A stretch of DNA of 5,079 bases, taken from the NCBI GenBank assembly GCA_045587285.1, contig JAZNBZ010000128.1:1-5079 (forward strand), given 5' to 3'. This document shows positions 4,538 through 5,079 of this stretch, piece by piece. The translations under genes were made by a program, and so were the position numbers. The notes below the pieces were generated by a model. It did no database searches. It had not been told where the DNA came from and saw only the letters and a list, made by a program, of their open reading frames with translations. Source of the DNA: Flemingiibacterium sp045587285 (GTDB lineage Bacteria > Bacillota > Clostridia > Oscillospirales > CAG-272). Each line of letters starts with the position of its first letter. The stretch's first letter is position 1.

Positions 4538-4566
4538 ATTATAGCACAAAAATGTGAATAATTCAA
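4538..4566 (-). promoter_or_regulatory. Extended -10 promoter of the membrane/XRE cassette
   Basis: On the minus strand this is TTGAAT (4566-4561), a 17-base spacer ending in TGC, then a perfect TATAAT (4543-4538), giving an extended -10 (TGnTATAAT). The predicted start near 4531 leaves a leader of about 50 bases before the 52-aa gene. A CACA/TGTG inverted repeat lies inside the spacer. Confidence 0.8.
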
Positions 4567-4582
4567 TCTGCCTTGGAGCATC

Positions 4583-4614
4583 AAAAAAGCTTCGGTTTTC
4601 ACCGAAGCTTTTTT
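4583..4614 (-). terminator. Terminator of the 129-aa membrane protein gene
   Basis: AAAAAAGCTTCGGT (4583-4596) and ACCGAAGCTTTTTT (4601-4614) form a 14-bp stem with a 4-base loop. On the minus strand it ends in six T. It begins 2 bases after the stop codon at 4617 and insulates the next promoter. Its A/T symmetry makes it potentially bidirectional. Confidence 0.92.
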
Positions 4615-4616
4615 AT

Positions 4617-5006
4617 TTATTGCATTTTCACCCGACACTTCCGTACAAGCGCGATCACACCAAACGTCGCGAGCATAAACGCGAGCATTATTCCCGTGTA
4701 TACGAGGGCGGCAGGCGGCTCGACTATGTCGTATCGGAGCGAGTTTGCAAGCGCACAGACGAAGAATATCACGCCCATAAGCCCTGCATATGCGTAGTCG
4801 CGAAAGGACGTCACCGCGGTCGCTATACCGTACAGCACGGCGAAGAGCGGATAGTAAACAAGCATCTGCTCAATTCCGTAAAAGTCTATCTGTATGCTGC
4901 CTCCGCCCGTCTTTTCGGGTATAAGCACGAGAAACACAAGGCACAAAGCAAGATTTAACAGCACAAACGCCGTCAGCTTGGTTTTTATGTGGTCACGTCT
5001 GAACAT
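4617..5006 (-). CDS. Four-helix membrane protein, function unknown
   Basis: A 129-residue protein starting MFRRDHIKTK, with four hydrophobic segments (about 12-29, 47-66, 72-90 and 99-121), basic residues at the N-terminus (R3, R4, K8, K10) and at the C-terminus (RKCRVK, 122-127), and a GGGS-containing polar loop after helix 1. Both ends are therefore predicted cytoplasmic. I do not recognise the family. The ATG at 5006 is chosen because GGAGG lies 8 bases upstream (5019-5015). A longer frame opening with TTG at 5072 is rejected because that TTG is the -35 box. The gene is monocistronic, with a terminator directly after it and an operator-bearing promoter before it. G+C is high (36/60 in the row at 4681), like rsmA and unlike the cassette next to it. 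Confidence 0.85.
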   Translation of the reverse strand: MFRRDHIKTKLTAFVLLNLALCLVFLVLIPEKTGGGSIQIDFYGIEQMLVYYPLFAVLYGIATAVTSFRDYAYAGLMGVIFFVCALANSLRYDIVEPPAALVYTGIMLAFMLATFGVIALVRKCRVKMQ

Positions 5007-5014
5007 AAGCGCCG

Positions 5015-5019
5015 CCTCC
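5015..5019 (-). promoter_or_regulatory. Ribosome-binding site deciding the start of the 129-aa gene
   Basis: GGAGG on the minus strand, 8 bases upstream of the ATG at 5006. It excludes the longer TTG-initiated frame from 5072. Confidence 0.8.
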
Positions 5020-5025
5020 AAAAAA

Positions 5026-5055
5026 TTGTGGTATACCAAATTTAGTATACCACAA
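5026..5055. promoter_or_regulatory. Palindromic operator with two TGGTATAC boxes
   Basis: TTGTGGTATAC (5026-5036) and GTATACCACAA (5045-5055) are a perfect 11-base inverted repeat around 8 bases. Read on the minus strand it holds two boxes, TGGTATACTA (5052-5043) and TGGTATACCA (5038-5029), separated by 4 bases. TGGTATACCA-type palindromes are typical targets of FadR-subfamily GntR regulators such as UxuR/ExuR. The first box includes the -10 element and the second covers the start region, so a bound protein should repress. The regulator is not in the window. Confidence 0.7.
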
Positions 5056-5072
5056 AATTTATATTTAGTCAA
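5044..5072 (-). promoter_or_regulatory. Promoter of the 129-aa membrane protein gene
   Basis: On the minus strand this is TTGACT (5072-5067), a 17-base spacer, and TATACT (5049-5044). The predicted start near 5036-5038 gives a leader of about 30 bases. The -10 is embedded in the first TGGTATAC box of the operator. Confidence 0.85.
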
Positions 5073-5079
5073 CCCTGCG

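Noticed and set aside
4573..4582. Third copy of the tRNA repeat at the far end of the AT-rich cassette
   Set aside because: Only an inverted TGGAGC (6 bases) matches. This is expected by chance and is not enough for an attachment site.
4554..4958. 134-codon and 74-codon plus-strand frames
   Set aside because: They are antisense to the four-helix protein and its terminator, with no motif or ribosome-binding site.
4617..5072. Longer 151-residue version of the four-helix protein starting with TTG at 5072
   Set aside because: The TTG is part of the -35 TTGACT, so it would not be transcribed from that promoter. The ATG at 5006 has GGAGG at ideal distance.

Overview
The window reads as a chromosomal segment from an anaerobic Firmicute, most likely a gut-type clostridium (Oscillospiraceae/Lachnospiraceae-like). 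This is inferred from consensus sigma-A promoters, strong GGAGG ribosome-binding sites, a GTP-type PEP carboxykinase, a tRNA-Thr with encoded CCA and a U discriminator, and hairpin-rich intergenic DNA. No species assignment is possible from sequence alone. Every protein gene is on the minus strand; the only plus-strand gene is the tRNA.

Layout. (1) 1-1529 (minus): the first 509 codons of a GTP-dependent PEP carboxykinase (pckG), running off the left edge, with its own promoter at 1606-1634 and a likely 5'-terminal mRNA hairpin. (2) 1705-2616 (minus): rsmA/ksgA, the 16S rRNA dimethyladenosine transferase, with its terminator. (3) 2660-2861 (plus): tRNA-Thr(CGU) with a perfect TTGACA/TATAAT promoter and a terminator. 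The rsmA and tRNA promoters face each other and start transcription within a few bases of the same point. (4) 2824-3230: about 400 bases without a protein gene. It holds a second, broken copy of the tRNA 3' end, two further strong terminators, and a dense series of short hairpins. (5) 3231-4566 (minus): an AT-richer cassette of two small membrane proteins and an XRE-type regulator with two membrane helices and a C-terminal Cys4 zinc ribbon. (6) 4617-5072 (minus): a four-helix membrane protein of unknown function, whose promoter carries a conspicuous palindromic operator of the TGGTATACCA type.

Reading as a whole. pckG and rsmA are core genes; sampled rows of rsmA and of the gene at 4617 are about 60% G+C. 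The XRE/membrane cassette has sampled rows at 30-37% G+C and lies next to a tRNA whose 3' end is duplicated. That is the typical address and signature of tRNA-targeted integration. No integrase is present, so this is either a decayed remnant or a scar. The cassette itself (sensor-like membrane regulator plus two tiny membrane proteins under one extended -10 promoter) is the best candidate for an undescribed small system, but its function cannot be read from the sequence. The TGGTATAC-box operator in front of the 129-aa membrane protein is the clearest regulatory signal.
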